A DNA stretch of 5,987 nucleotides from Porticoccaceae bacterium (GCA_030590275.1 JAUUYV010000125.1:1-5987), one strand, 5' to 3'. Shown: positions 1-5,919, counted from the first letter of the stretch. Numbers and translations are program-made. The notes: generated by a model from the sequence alone, not told the origin.

Positions 1-93
1 GTCGTCTAAATCTGCCCAGGCTGCTTGAACCATAGAAAAAAGTAGTGTGAAGCCAAAAAATATTTTGGCGCGTTTTAAAATAGCCATGGTCAT
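1..93 (-). CDS. Exported protein, N-terminal part only (runs off the window)
   Basis: Only the first 31 codons are in the window; the gene continues past position 1. The peptide starts MTMAILKRAK, has a hydrophobic stretch IFFGFTLLFSMV and ends in a signal-peptidase-I-like site AWA|D near residue 27, so the mature protein should be periplasmic or outside the cell. Two in-frame ATGs are possible, at 93 and at 87. A GGGAG Shine-Dalgarno lies 4 nt before the first and 10 nt before the second, so the start is undecided. The gap to the upstream SDR stop is only 9 nt, so the gene belongs to the same operon. From memory of similar gene orders in marine gammaproteobacteria, a small periplasmic 'chalcone isomerase-like' protein often follows such an SDR. 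That identity is a guess, because no mature sequence is visible. Confidence 0.72.
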   Translation of the reverse strand, partial: MTMAILKRAKIFFGFTLLFSMVQAAWADLDD

Positions 94-105
94 GGTTCTC
101 CCTTA
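94..105 (-). promoter_or_regulatory. Ribosome binding site at the SDR / exported-protein junction
   Basis: GGGAG (positions 98-102) directly abuts the SDR stop codon TAA (103-105). It sits 4 nt before the ATG at 93 and 10 nt before the ATG at 87. The ribosome that ends the SDR would be placed on this site, which suggests translational coupling. The 4-nt spacing is short and the 10-nt spacing is long but usable, so the site does not settle which ATG is used. Confidence 0.55.
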
Positions 106-888
106 TCGGTTTTCGGTATGTTGACGAATAATCGGTAATTTCTTAACCAGAGCCTTATGAACAATTTGAGGAAACAAACCGTTTACGCGCACAAAGAGCT
201 TCTCAGGCCAACCCATAAATCGTTGAATTTGTTTACTAGACAACATATCTAATAGATTCTGAGCGACCTCATCAGGTGAATCCATGGTGTTGCCTAAAGC
301 GGCGTTGAGCGCTACCACCGTATCTGAATTTAAACCTGTTTTAGTCGCGCGAGGCGCCAGATACAAAACCTTGATGGTTGTATCGGCTAGTTCACGTTGC
401 AGGGCTTCCGTAAAACCTCTTAGACCAAATTTGCTGGCGCAATAAGTGGTAAATCCGGGATGTCCAATACTGCCGAAAATAGAACCAACATTGATAATGG
501 CCGCCTCTTTCTTTTGCTTTAACAAAGGGATCAGCTGGTGGCATAAAAGGATGGGGGAGACCAGGTTCGTACTGAGTATCTGTTCGATAGATTCGGTTTC
601 CTGTTGTTCGTAAAAGCCGAAGTCAAGAACCCCTGCGGCATTAATAAACAGATCCAAATCCTTGTCTTCGCACCGCGAAACAATCCCTTCGCGGCCGGCA
701 GTGCTATTAAGGTTGGCAACGATGACATCATGCTCGCCGCTTAAAGACCGCTTTAAGGAATTGAGTGTGGCCTCGTTGCGCCCGACCAATAGTAAGTGTG
801 CGCCCTGCTTATCCAGTAGGTGAGCGATGGCTTGTCCAATGCCTCCTGAAGCCCCAAGGAGTAAAATACGAGAATGATCTAGTTGCAT
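103..888 (-). CDS. Short-chain dehydrogenase/reductase (classical SDR)
   Basis: A 261-residue NAD(P)(H)-dependent oxidoreductase with a Rossmann fold, expected in the cytoplasm. The cofactor motif GASGGIG is at residues 12-18 and NAAG at 83-86. The catalytic tetrad is complete: N108, S136, Y149 and K153 (YCASK). Arg38 after the second strand (VGRN) suggests a preference for NADPH. The usual PG motif after the sixth strand is APR (178-180) followed by ATKT. Length is typical for a classical SDR with a short C-terminal tail. I chose the ATG at 888 because the Rossmann fold starts at once (MQLDHSRILLLGASGG) and it leaves a 28-nt gap after the oxidase gene. An in-frame ATG at 948 would add 20 residues and overlap that gene by 32 nt. 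Both starts have only a weak AGG-type ribosome site. The substrate is unknown; context suggests reduction of a keto or aldehyde intermediate made by the upstream enzymes. Confidence 0.92.
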   Translation of the reverse strand: MQLDHSRILLLGASGGIGQAIAHLLDKQGAHLLLVGRNEATLNSLKRSLSGEHDVIVANLNSTAGREGIVSRCEDKDLDLFINAAGVLDFGFYEQQETESIEQILSTNLVSPILLCHQLIPLLKQKKEAAIINVGSIFGSIGHPGFTTYCASKFGLRGFTEALQRELADTTIKVLYLAPRATKTGLNSDTVVALNAALGNTMDSPDEVAQNLLDMLSSKQIQRFMGWPEKLFVRVNGLFPQIVHKALVKKLPIIRQHTENR

Positions 889-916
889 ATGTTTTGCCTG
901 TTCGTTGTGCCATACC

Positions 917-1588
917 TTATTTGGAAAGAGGAATGCCGTGGTCAGCATTCAGTGACCTGAAAATATCCCCGTATAATTTATAAAATACTTTGGCGCAGCG
1001 AATAATAAGGTCTTGATCTTCAGTCGTTTCAAGCCGATTTACTAAATCTTCAAAAAACTGGACATGATCCTGGTCAAGAGAGCTGTGGGAAGATAGATAT
1101 GACATAGATTCGTCGGGAAGCGTTAGTGCAGATTGAATGCTATTAGCAGCGCCATCGGCGATATTAACGCTGGTACCTTCGAGTACATGAACCATTCCAA
1201 AAAACCCGAGGGGATCTATTCTGTTAATGGTGTCATAAGCATAGCTGACCATAAGCTCGGTACTGGTATGAGGCGTGCTGCACCGCGCTACTTCCTTGTC
1301 ATAGCCGCAGGCAGCAATGTCATTGAGAACCCACTCCTGATGACCCAGTTCTTCCTCTATATATTCGGCAACTGCGCTTCTTAGCCATTCTTTATCTTCG
1401 GACAAGCGTGACCCACAGGCCATTAAAAGAGGAGTCGTATGTTTTACATGATGATAGGCCTGACAGAGAAAGGAGATATAGTCGTCCAAAGTGATATCGC
1501 CACTAAGGCTTCTGGCAATAATAGGGGCGGACAGTAGATGCGAGCGCTCCTGCTTCGTTTCGTTCTGAAGCCTTTCAAAAAACTTCAT
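917..1588 (-). CDS. Haem-oxygenase-like putative diiron oxidase (TenA/PqqC-like fold)
   Basis: A 223-residue, apparently all-helical protein of the TenA/PqqC/'iron-containing redox enzyme' superfamily. Automatic annotation would probably call it a TenA family regulator. The visible residues fit a metal enzyme instead: EEELGH (78-83) gives Glu79/Glu80 and His83, HVLEG (134-138) gives Glu137, and H168-x3-D172-x2-H175 is the hallmark iron motif of haem-oxygenase-like diiron oxidases. The Glu137 to His168 distance (31) is close to that in the chlamydial protein CADD as I recall it. Family members include UndA (fatty acid to terminal alkene), SznF (N-oxygenation) and BesC (amino-acid cleavage), so the likely role is O2-dependent oxidation of an acyl or amino substrate. 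The start at 1588 is favoured by an AGAGGA site 8 nt upstream; an in-frame ATG at 1606 would add MQRTRH with no good ribosome site. It overlaps the ligase gene by 14 nt, which implies coupled translation. Confidence 0.85.
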   Translation of the reverse strand: MKFFERLQNETKQERSHLLSAPIIARSLSGDITLDDYISFLCQAYHHVKHTTPLLMACGSRLSEDKEWLRSAVAEYIEEELGHQEWVLNDIAACGYDKEVARCSTPHTSTELMVSYAYDTINRIDPLGFFGMVHVLEGTSVNIADGAANSIQSALTLPDESMSYLSSHSSLDQDHVQFFEDLVNRLETTEDQDLIIRCAKVFYKLYGDIFRSLNADHGIPLSK

Positions 1589-3122
1589 GTGCCGCGTCCT
1601 CTGCATCGCCGGAATATAAACTGTTAATCAAATCGGAATAAAAGGAAAAAATGGCCTCTCGTTTTGGGCGGCCATTATCTGTGATCAAACCCTTTTCAGC
1701 GGACAAAGGCTTTGGTAGTCGACACCATCGAGCTATGCGAGCGTAATCCGGCAGTCGGGAATTTACGGTATCGACTAAGCTTTGAACGGTTCTATCGGTA
1801 TCGTCTGGATTGCGCAAGGAAACAAGCGCACTACAATAGGGCTTAGCATTCCCAAAGACTATGCAGTCGGCAAACGCTGAATGGGCCAACATTTCGCTTT
1901 CTACCCACTCTGGGTTGATATTTCGGCCATAACTAGAAATTAATAGATTCTTCTTACGGCCTCTTACATGCAGATAACCAGTGTCGTCTAGATAACCAGT
2001 GTCGCCCGTAGCAATTGATTTTTTACCCCTGCTTTCTGGTTCCCCTAAATATCCGAGCATGGTACTGCCGGTAACGATAATCTCGTTATCAATCATAGTT
2101 ACCTTAAGGTGGGAGAGGGGCTTACCGCTACCGGCCTCGCGCGTGTTAGGCGTGTTAAGGCTAACCACCGATGCGCATTCGGATAAGCCATAACCCTCAA
2201 AAGCGGGAATGCCCCCATCGCGAGCTTGTTGCAATAAGATAGCGGACACCCGGCTTCCACCAACCGCGACAAATATCAGCGATGTAGGTGGTTTCCATCC
2301 GGCGTTTGTTGCAGCAACAAGCACAACTAAAAGCTGAGGCGTTAGTATTATGCTGTTGGGTTTGACCCGATCGATAATTGAGATGAATTGTTTTGGTTTT
2401 ATCGATGAGCTGCCTTCAAAACCGATCTCTTCAAGACCGGGGATGATAAGTTTACCTCCGGCAAGTAAAGGCGCATACATGCCAGCGATATTTTCCAGAA
2501 GTGTCGTCAGGGGCAATAAACACAGGTGGCGGGGCTTTTTTAATGCAAGGGTTTTCGCTAAGATTTTTGCCTGATTAATAAGCTGATCATTGCTTAGACA
2601 TACGCCTTTTGGTCTTCCGGTGGAGCCGGATGTAAATGTTATTTTGCCAGTTTGTGGGGGTACTATATTAGTCGAGACCGAAGGCTTTATTCGAAACAGT
2701 GTAAAGTTATCGAGCTTAATATTTTCGCGCCACTCGCTACGGGCCTCTATACCATTCGCGACATGACAAGATTCTATTCCCTTGCCAAAAATGCGCTCGA
2801 ATAATTCGGGCTTTTCACAAAGCAGACCGTCAATCGGTGTGCTGTCGAAAATATGCCGTAATTGCTCATCAGAAAAAAATGTCGGTAATGGAACCAGACC
2901 AATACCGGCCTGCTGGCAGGCCATATCGATGATCAGCCAATCCACGCTATTGTTGGCGTGGAGGGCGAGCAATTTTGTCTGGTGACTGGATAGTTCTTCA
3001 CCCAGTGCATGGCAGCGTCTCTTTATTCCACCCAGAGTTAGAGCGCTATCCTGGTCAATGCCCTGAACGATAGTCTGGCTCCTTGAAAAAGAGCAGCTAA
3101 GCTGTGAAAGAAGATTGTCCAT
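1575..3122 (-). CDS. AMP-binding acyl-adenylate-forming enzyme (acyl-CoA synthetase type)
   Basis: A 515-residue ANL-superfamily enzyme that should activate a carboxylic acid as acyl-AMP and pass it to CoA or another acceptor. The P-loop TSGSTGRPKG is at residues 164-173, the A5 motif YGLSE at 311-315, the ATP-ribose region TGDTGYLDD at 372-380 with Asp374, and the hinge region RGRKKNLL at 387-394. The order and spacing resemble long-chain fatty-acyl-CoA synthetases, but the protein is shorter than FadD (about 560) and starts close to the fold. Near the C-terminus the A10 position, normally the catalytic Lys of a GK motif, reads NGRPKRE (483-489), so Arg485 occupies the expected Lys place and Lys487 is two residues further on. 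No Shine-Dalgarno precedes the ATG at 3122, but the gene overlaps the upstream one by 26 nt, so translational coupling is likely. The exact substrate and final acceptor cannot be read from the sequence. Confidence 0.93.
   Translation of the reverse strand: MDNLLSQLSCSFSRSQTIVQGIDQDSALTLGGIKRRCHALGEELSSHQTKLLALHANNSVDWLIIDMACQQAGIGLVPLPTFFSDEQLRHIFDSTPIDGLLCEKPELFERIFGKGIESCHVANGIEARSEWRENIKLDNFTLFRIKPSVSTNIVPPQTGKITFTSGSTGRPKGVCLSNDQLINQAKILAKTLALKKPRHLCLLPLTTLLENIAGMYAPLLAGGKLIIPGLEEIGFEGSSSIKPKQFISIIDRVKPNSIILTPQLLVVLVAATNAGWKPPTSLIFVAVGGSRVSAILLQQARDGGIPAFEGYGLSECASVVSLNTPNTREAGSGKPLSHLKVTMIDNEIIVTGSTMLGYLGEPESRGKKSIATGDTGYLDDTGYLHVRGRKKNLLISSYGRNINPEWVESEMLAHSAFADCIVFGNAKPYCSALVSLRNPDDTDRTVQSLVDTVNSRLPDYARIARWCRLPKPLSAEKGLITDNGRPKREAIFSFYSDLINSLYSGDAEDAAHEVF
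1597..1602 (-). promoter_or_regulatory. Ribosome binding site of the diiron oxidase gene
   Basis: AGAGGA on the minus strand lies 8 nt before the ATG at 1588 and inside the end of the ligase gene. It is among the best-placed Shine-Dalgarno sequences in this operon and decides the start in favour of MKFFERLQ over the ATG at 1606. Confidence 0.65.
1972..2004 (-). repeat. Exact 15-bp tandem repeat (18-bp period) inside the ligase gene
   Basis: AGATAACCAGTGTCG (plus-strand spelling) occurs at 1972-1986 and again at 1990-2004, separated by TCT. The 18-bp period is in frame and encodes the neighbouring hexapeptides DTGYLD and DTGYLH in the A7/A8 region. The protein motif itself (GYLDDxGYL) is normal for the family and its length is normal, so this is not a clear recent insertion, but the exact nucleotide identity is notable. 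Confidence 0.8.
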
Positions 3123-3843
3123 TTGAGGGGCTGTTGTGAAGGGCTAGGGCCAAAGTACTAATGCGATCTCGGTAGGACGATAAAAATGCTGCCATTGATT
3201 TAGAATTATTGAGAGCTCTCGCTGCTGATGAAGCACGACCGACAATGACTTTGGGGTCGCAGTCATAATATGAGCCCCACTCGCTTAACTCGGTACTCCC
3301 CATTGAGTCAGGTCTGGCCGGACCCAGTATGTAAGACTCAAAGCCCAGACAGCGGAGGGATTTTTCAACGAAGGGCGTAGCGGTGAAGGTGATCCATTCA
3401 AAACCGGCCTGGTGCAAAATTCCCGTTAGAACAATAAAGAGTAGCTGGCTGGAGCCGCGGTGTGTTCCAGCTAAGTTACCGATTTCAATAATGGGCATGC
3501 CATCCACTACTTGTCCGGTGACATCCTCAATGATTTGTTCAACCGGTTCTGAAAAATACTGGTCGAGAAACAGCGTTTGATGTTTGGCTGAGCGAATCCC
3601 GGCAACCGCACTTAGTTGCCCTTGATTGTGCATGGTGAGTAATAGCGGCATAAATTCACCGATTGAGGCACCGTAGCTGGTTCGAAACTGTTCGGCAATA
3701 TAGCGTTCTATAAGCGGCCGCTCACCAGAAACCTTGGAGTGAAGATCAAAATCGGCATTTAATAAGCTGGCACGTCGTAGCAATGACCGGCTTAGGTCTC
3801 TGGGGAGTGTCTGTGTTGATGGAACTGCCGCAGCTGTTTGCAT
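3097..3843 (-). CDS. 'Thermostable hemolysin' family protein, GNAT/AHL-synthase-like putative acyltransferase
   Basis: A 248-residue protein that I assign to the family named after the Vibrio thermostable hemolysin delta-VPH. It has no signal peptide (N-terminus MQTAAAVPSTQTLPRDLSRS) and no membrane segment, so it should be cytoplasmic. Its layout matches an N-acyltransferase fold: an N-terminal RYIAEQFRTSYG region (47-58), a strand/turn LSAVAGIR (77-84), FLDQYFSEP (92-100), then the conserved EIGNLAG (120-126) that resembles the E-x-S/G-R/N-L/F strand of LuxI-type synthases. A helix after HRGSSQLL and the strand FEWITFTATPFVEKSLRCLGF (148-168) follow, as in GNAT proteins. The ATG at 3843 has an AGG ribosome site 7 nt upstream. 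It is the first gene of the operon, after a 151-nt gap. Family membership is fairly sure; the acyltransferase role is inference, and a direct haemolytic role is not excluded. Confidence 0.85.
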   Translation of the reverse strand: MQTAAAVPSTQTLPRDLSRSLLRRASLLNADFDLHSKVSGERPLIERYIAEQFRTSYGASIGEFMPLLLTMHNQGQLSAVAGIRSAKHQTLFLDQYFSEPVEQIIEDVTGQVVDGMPIIEIGNLAGTHRGSSQLLFIVLTGILHQAGFEWITFTATPFVEKSLRCLGFESYILGPARPDSMGSTELSEWGSYYDCDPKVIVGRASSAARALNNSKSMAAFLSSYRDRISTLALALHNSPSNGQSSFTA

Positions 3844-3892
3844 TGGGCTACCTAAAGTATCGAATCAAGATGGATCTAGCCTATAGCGCAAA

Positions 3893-3921
3893 ACTTAAGA
3901 GAGCCTTAATACTTAGGAGAG
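3893..3921. repeat. Pair of near-identical 11-bp direct repeats, possible operator
   Basis: ACTTAAGAGAG (3893-3903) and ACTTAGGAGAG (3911-3921), in plus-strand spelling, differ at one base and start 18 bp apart. A related ACTTTAGG lies on the other strand at 3851-3858, just before the hemolysin-family gene. They lie 50-80 bp upstream of that start codon, where a regulator of the biosynthetic operon could bind. No convincing sigma-70 promoter is visible; the best candidate on the minus strand is a poor TTAAGG / 18 nt / TATAGG pair overlapping these repeats. Confidence 0.4.
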
Positions 3922-3937
3922 TTTTAGGGAAAAGGGC

Positions 3938-3968
3938 GGTTTATCTCATTTTTAGATGCAAATAAACC
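3938..3968. repeat. 7-bp inverted repeat / AT-rich stem-loop between the two operons
   Basis: GGTTTAT (3938-3944) and ATAAACC (3962-3968) are perfect inverted repeats around a 17-nt loop, inside which CAT/ATG could add three more pairs. It lies 27 nt beyond the dctM stop codon. The stem is AT-rich and on the minus strand is followed by GCCCTTTTCCC, not a clean T-tract, so it is at best a weak terminator and could equally be a protein-binding site or chance. Confidence 0.3.
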
Positions 3969-3994
3969 AATTGTTCTCTGCTAACAGCCTTTGC

Positions 3995-5365
3995 TTAAAA
4001 TACTTTGCCCGGCAACCATGTGGCTAATGCAGGCCACAGCGCGAGCAAAGCGATCAGCGCTAACTGAATTAATACAAAGGGTGCGACGCCCCTGTAAATA
4101 TCACTGGTCGCAACTTCCTCCGGTGCGACGCCGCGCAGATAAAACAGCGCAAAGCCAAAGGGTGGAGTTAAAAAAGAGGTTTGCAGATTGAGAGCGATCA
4201 TTATTCCCAGCCACACTGGGTCGACCCCGAGGGTGAATAAAGCGGGTGCAACGATGGGTACAACCACAAAGGTGATCTCGATAAAATCCAGAATAAAACC
4301 GAGGAAAAAGATTACTGCCATAACTACCAAAGTTGCTCCGAATACCCCGCCAGGCATATCGGTAAACAGGCCAGTGACCAGCTCTTCTCCGCCGAAGCCA
4401 CGAAACACCAGGGAAAATACCGCCGCACCGATTAAGATCATAAACACCATGGCGGTAACCTCGGTGGTTGAATTAACCACCTCCCGGAGTTTTGCCCAGG
4501 TCAGTTGCCGCTTAGCCAGAGCGAGTAGGGTCGCTCCCAGTGCGCCAACAGCAGCAGCTTCGGTGGGGGTGGCGATCCCAGCGAGAATGGAGCCGAGCAC
4601 CGCGGTAATCAGTAGTGCGGGTGGTAATAGACTGGTGGTCAGTGCACGGAGGGAAATCTGGGCCTTATCGGCTTCGTTTAAGGGTGCTGCCTCGGGTTTA
4701 ATTCGGGCATAGATCAATATATAGAAGCAATAGAGCACAATTAACACCAGGCCGGGAATGATGGCACCGACAAAAAGGTCGCCAATAGAAACTGTTTTTG
4801 GCGTAAAGATGCCCATATCGATCTGCGCCTGAAAGTAGGCGCTGGAGAGAATATCCCCTAGTAGAACCAGGGCTATAGACGGCGGGATAATTTGTCCGAG
4901 GGTGCCGGTCGCGCAAATTGTGCCAGTAGCTAGCGCCGGGCTGTAGCCTTTTTGCAGCATGGTGGGCAGGGAAATCAAACCCATAGTGACCACTGTTGCA
5001 CCTACGATACCGGTGCTGGCAGCCAGCAGCATACCGACCAGTACAATGGATAAACCAAGCCCTCCACGCAGACCACCAAACAGCGCGGACATTGAATTGA
5101 GGAGATTCTCCGCAATTCGGGATTTCTCCAGCATCACTCCCATCAAGATAAATAAGGGCACGGCCATCAATGTGGTATTGGTCATAGTGCCGTAAAGGCG
5201 GTTTGGTAGGGCTGCCAGAAAAGCAATATCAAAGTGGCCAGCAGCGATACCGATTAGCGCAAAGATTAGCGCGGTTCCCGCCAGCGAAAAGGCGACGGGA
5301 TAGCCTGCCATCAAGGTCAGGCAAACCACTAAAAACATCAGTAGCGGGATGTACTCGATGATCAC
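3995..5365 (-). CDS. dctM: TRAP transporter large permease (DctM subunit)
   Basis: A 456-residue, very hydrophobic inner-membrane protein with about a dozen predicted membrane segments. It is the transport subunit of a sodium-driven tripartite (TRAP) importer of small organic acids. Family landmarks are present: MAVPLFILMGVMLEKSRIAE (67-86), the TGTICATGTLGQIIPPS loop (148-164), the second-half counterpart IATPTEAAAVGALGA (264-278), and TSFLTPPFGFALFYLRG (396-412). The long segment between the two halves (about 172-245) and the signature sequences place it with the 'mannitol/chloroaromatic compound' large permeases, whose characterised relatives carry 4-chlorobenzoate or 2-oxoacids, not C4-dicarboxylates. 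The start is a GTG at 5365 that overlaps the dctQ stop (GTGA), with AGGA 9 nt upstream. It stops 151 nt before the next operon. The region is visibly richer in GC than the left half of the window. The substrate cannot be assigned without the binding protein. Confidence 0.96.
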   Translation of the reverse strand: MIIEYIPLLMFLVVCLTLMAGYPVAFSLAGTALIFALIGIAAGHFDIAFLAALPNRLYGTMTNTTLMAVPLFILMGVMLEKSRIAENLLNSMSALFGGLRGGLGLSIVLVGMLLAASTGIVGATVVTMGLISLPTMLQKGYSPALATGTICATGTLGQIIPPSIALVLLGDILSSAYFQAQIDMGIFTPKTVSIGDLFVGAIIPGLVLIVLYCFYILIYARIKPEAAPLNEADKAQISLRALTTSLLPPALLITAVLGSILAGIATPTEAAAVGALGATLLALAKRQLTWAKLREVVNSTTEVTAMVFMILIGAAVFSLVFRGFGGEELVTGLFTDMPGGVFGATLVVMAVIFFLGFILDFIEITFVVVPIVAPALFTLGVDPVWLGIMIALNLQTSFLTPPFGFALFYLRGVAPEEVATSDIYRGVAPFVLIQLALIALLALWPALATWLPGKVF

Positions 5366-5919
5366 GGCACCTGTTCCTGGCGTCTGGTGGGCGGGGTAGG
5401 ATTGCGGCCCAGTATCACCAGCAGGCTTTTGAGTGTTTGTGATACTCCCTGTATCAGTAACAGTACCGGCATGATCAGCAGCAGAGTTTTCAGTAGATAC
5501 ACAGTTGGTAGGCCGCCGGGTTCGCTGGAAGTTTCACGGATAGCCCAGCTATCTATCACATAGCCCCAGCACATCACCAGAAATAGTGTGCACAGAGGTA
5601 ACAGGAAAACTAGTCCGCCGACTAAATCCACAACGGCCTGTTTGCGTGGTGACCCGCGTCGATAAAAGATATCGACACGCACATGGCCGTTCCGCTTCAA
5701 GGTAAAGGCCGCCCCCAACATGAAAACTGCCGCGTGGAGGTAGGTAGCGAACTCCTGTAATGCCAGCGATCCGCTTTCGAAGAAGTAGCGCATCACCACC
5801 ACGGTACAGACCACCAGCATCATCGCCATTGTTAGCCAGGCTATGGCCTGTCCGGTAATGTCTGTAAAGCGATCGATGATGTTAATGGTGCTGGCGCAGG
5901 GGCCTGGTTTTGCAGCCAT
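5362..5919 (-). CDS. dctQ: TRAP transporter small permease (DctQ subunit)
   Basis: A 185-residue inner-membrane protein with four membrane segments (about 22-44, 56-74, 97-120 and 139-163), the standard DctQ topology. It pairs with DctM to form the membrane complex that receives substrate from the periplasmic binding protein. Recognisable motifs are RYFF (44-47), SLALQEFATYLHA (51-63), HVRVDIFYRR (79-88) and SWAIRETSSEPGGLP (124-138). The WAIRE-S-EPGGLP loop is typical of the partner of mannitol/chloroaromatic-type large permeases. The C-terminal tail is polar and proline/arginine-rich (PTPPTRRQE). The ATG at 5919 has no strong ribosome site. The reading frame stays open upstream to the window edge but contains no ATG, GTG or TTG there, so this start is the only one available in the window. 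It overlaps dctM by 4 nt, so the two are co-translated. Confidence 0.94.
   Translation of the reverse strand: MAAKPGPCASTINIIDRFTDITGQAIAWLTMAMMLVVCTVVVMRYFFESGSLALQEFATYLHAAVFMLGAAFTLKRNGHVRVDIFYRRGSPRKQAVVDLVGGLVFLLPLCTLFLVMCWGYVIDSWAIRETSSEPGGLPTVYLLKTLLLIMPVLLLIQGVSQTLKSLLVILGRNPTPPTRRQEQVP

Noticed and set aside
765..983. Plus-strand open frame opposite the SDR/oxidase junction
   Set aside because: It is antisense to two genes with clear motifs, and its predicted protein has no domain or ribosome site to support it.
1575..1590. Run of six T at the ligase/oxidase overlap as a programmed frameshift making a fusion protein
   Set aside because: Joining the frames needs a +1 shift, the run does not match a canonical -1 slippery heptamer, no stimulatory structure is evident, and the oxidase has its own well-placed ribosome site.
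3783..3965. Plus-strand 60-codon frame covering the intergenic gap
   Set aside because: A third of it is antisense to the hemolysin-family gene, the protein is unremarkable and no Shine-Dalgarno precedes the start.
4188..4712. Plus-strand open frame of 174 codons opposite dctM
   Set aside because: It is antisense to the well-supported dctM, its protein is low-complexity and rich in Ser/Thr/Ala/Pro with no recognisable domain, and it has no credible context. It is a shadow of the dctM codon pattern.
4698..4916. Second minus-strand frame of 72 codons within dctM
   Set aside because: It lies wholly inside dctM in another frame and shows no family features. The dctM frame is intact across it, so there is no frameshift to explain.
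3844..5919. A single operon joining the TRAP genes to the biosynthetic genes
   Set aside because: The 151-nt gap contrasts with the overlaps on both sides, and the transporter has no evident link to the pathway. Read-through is not excluded, but a functional unit is not supported.
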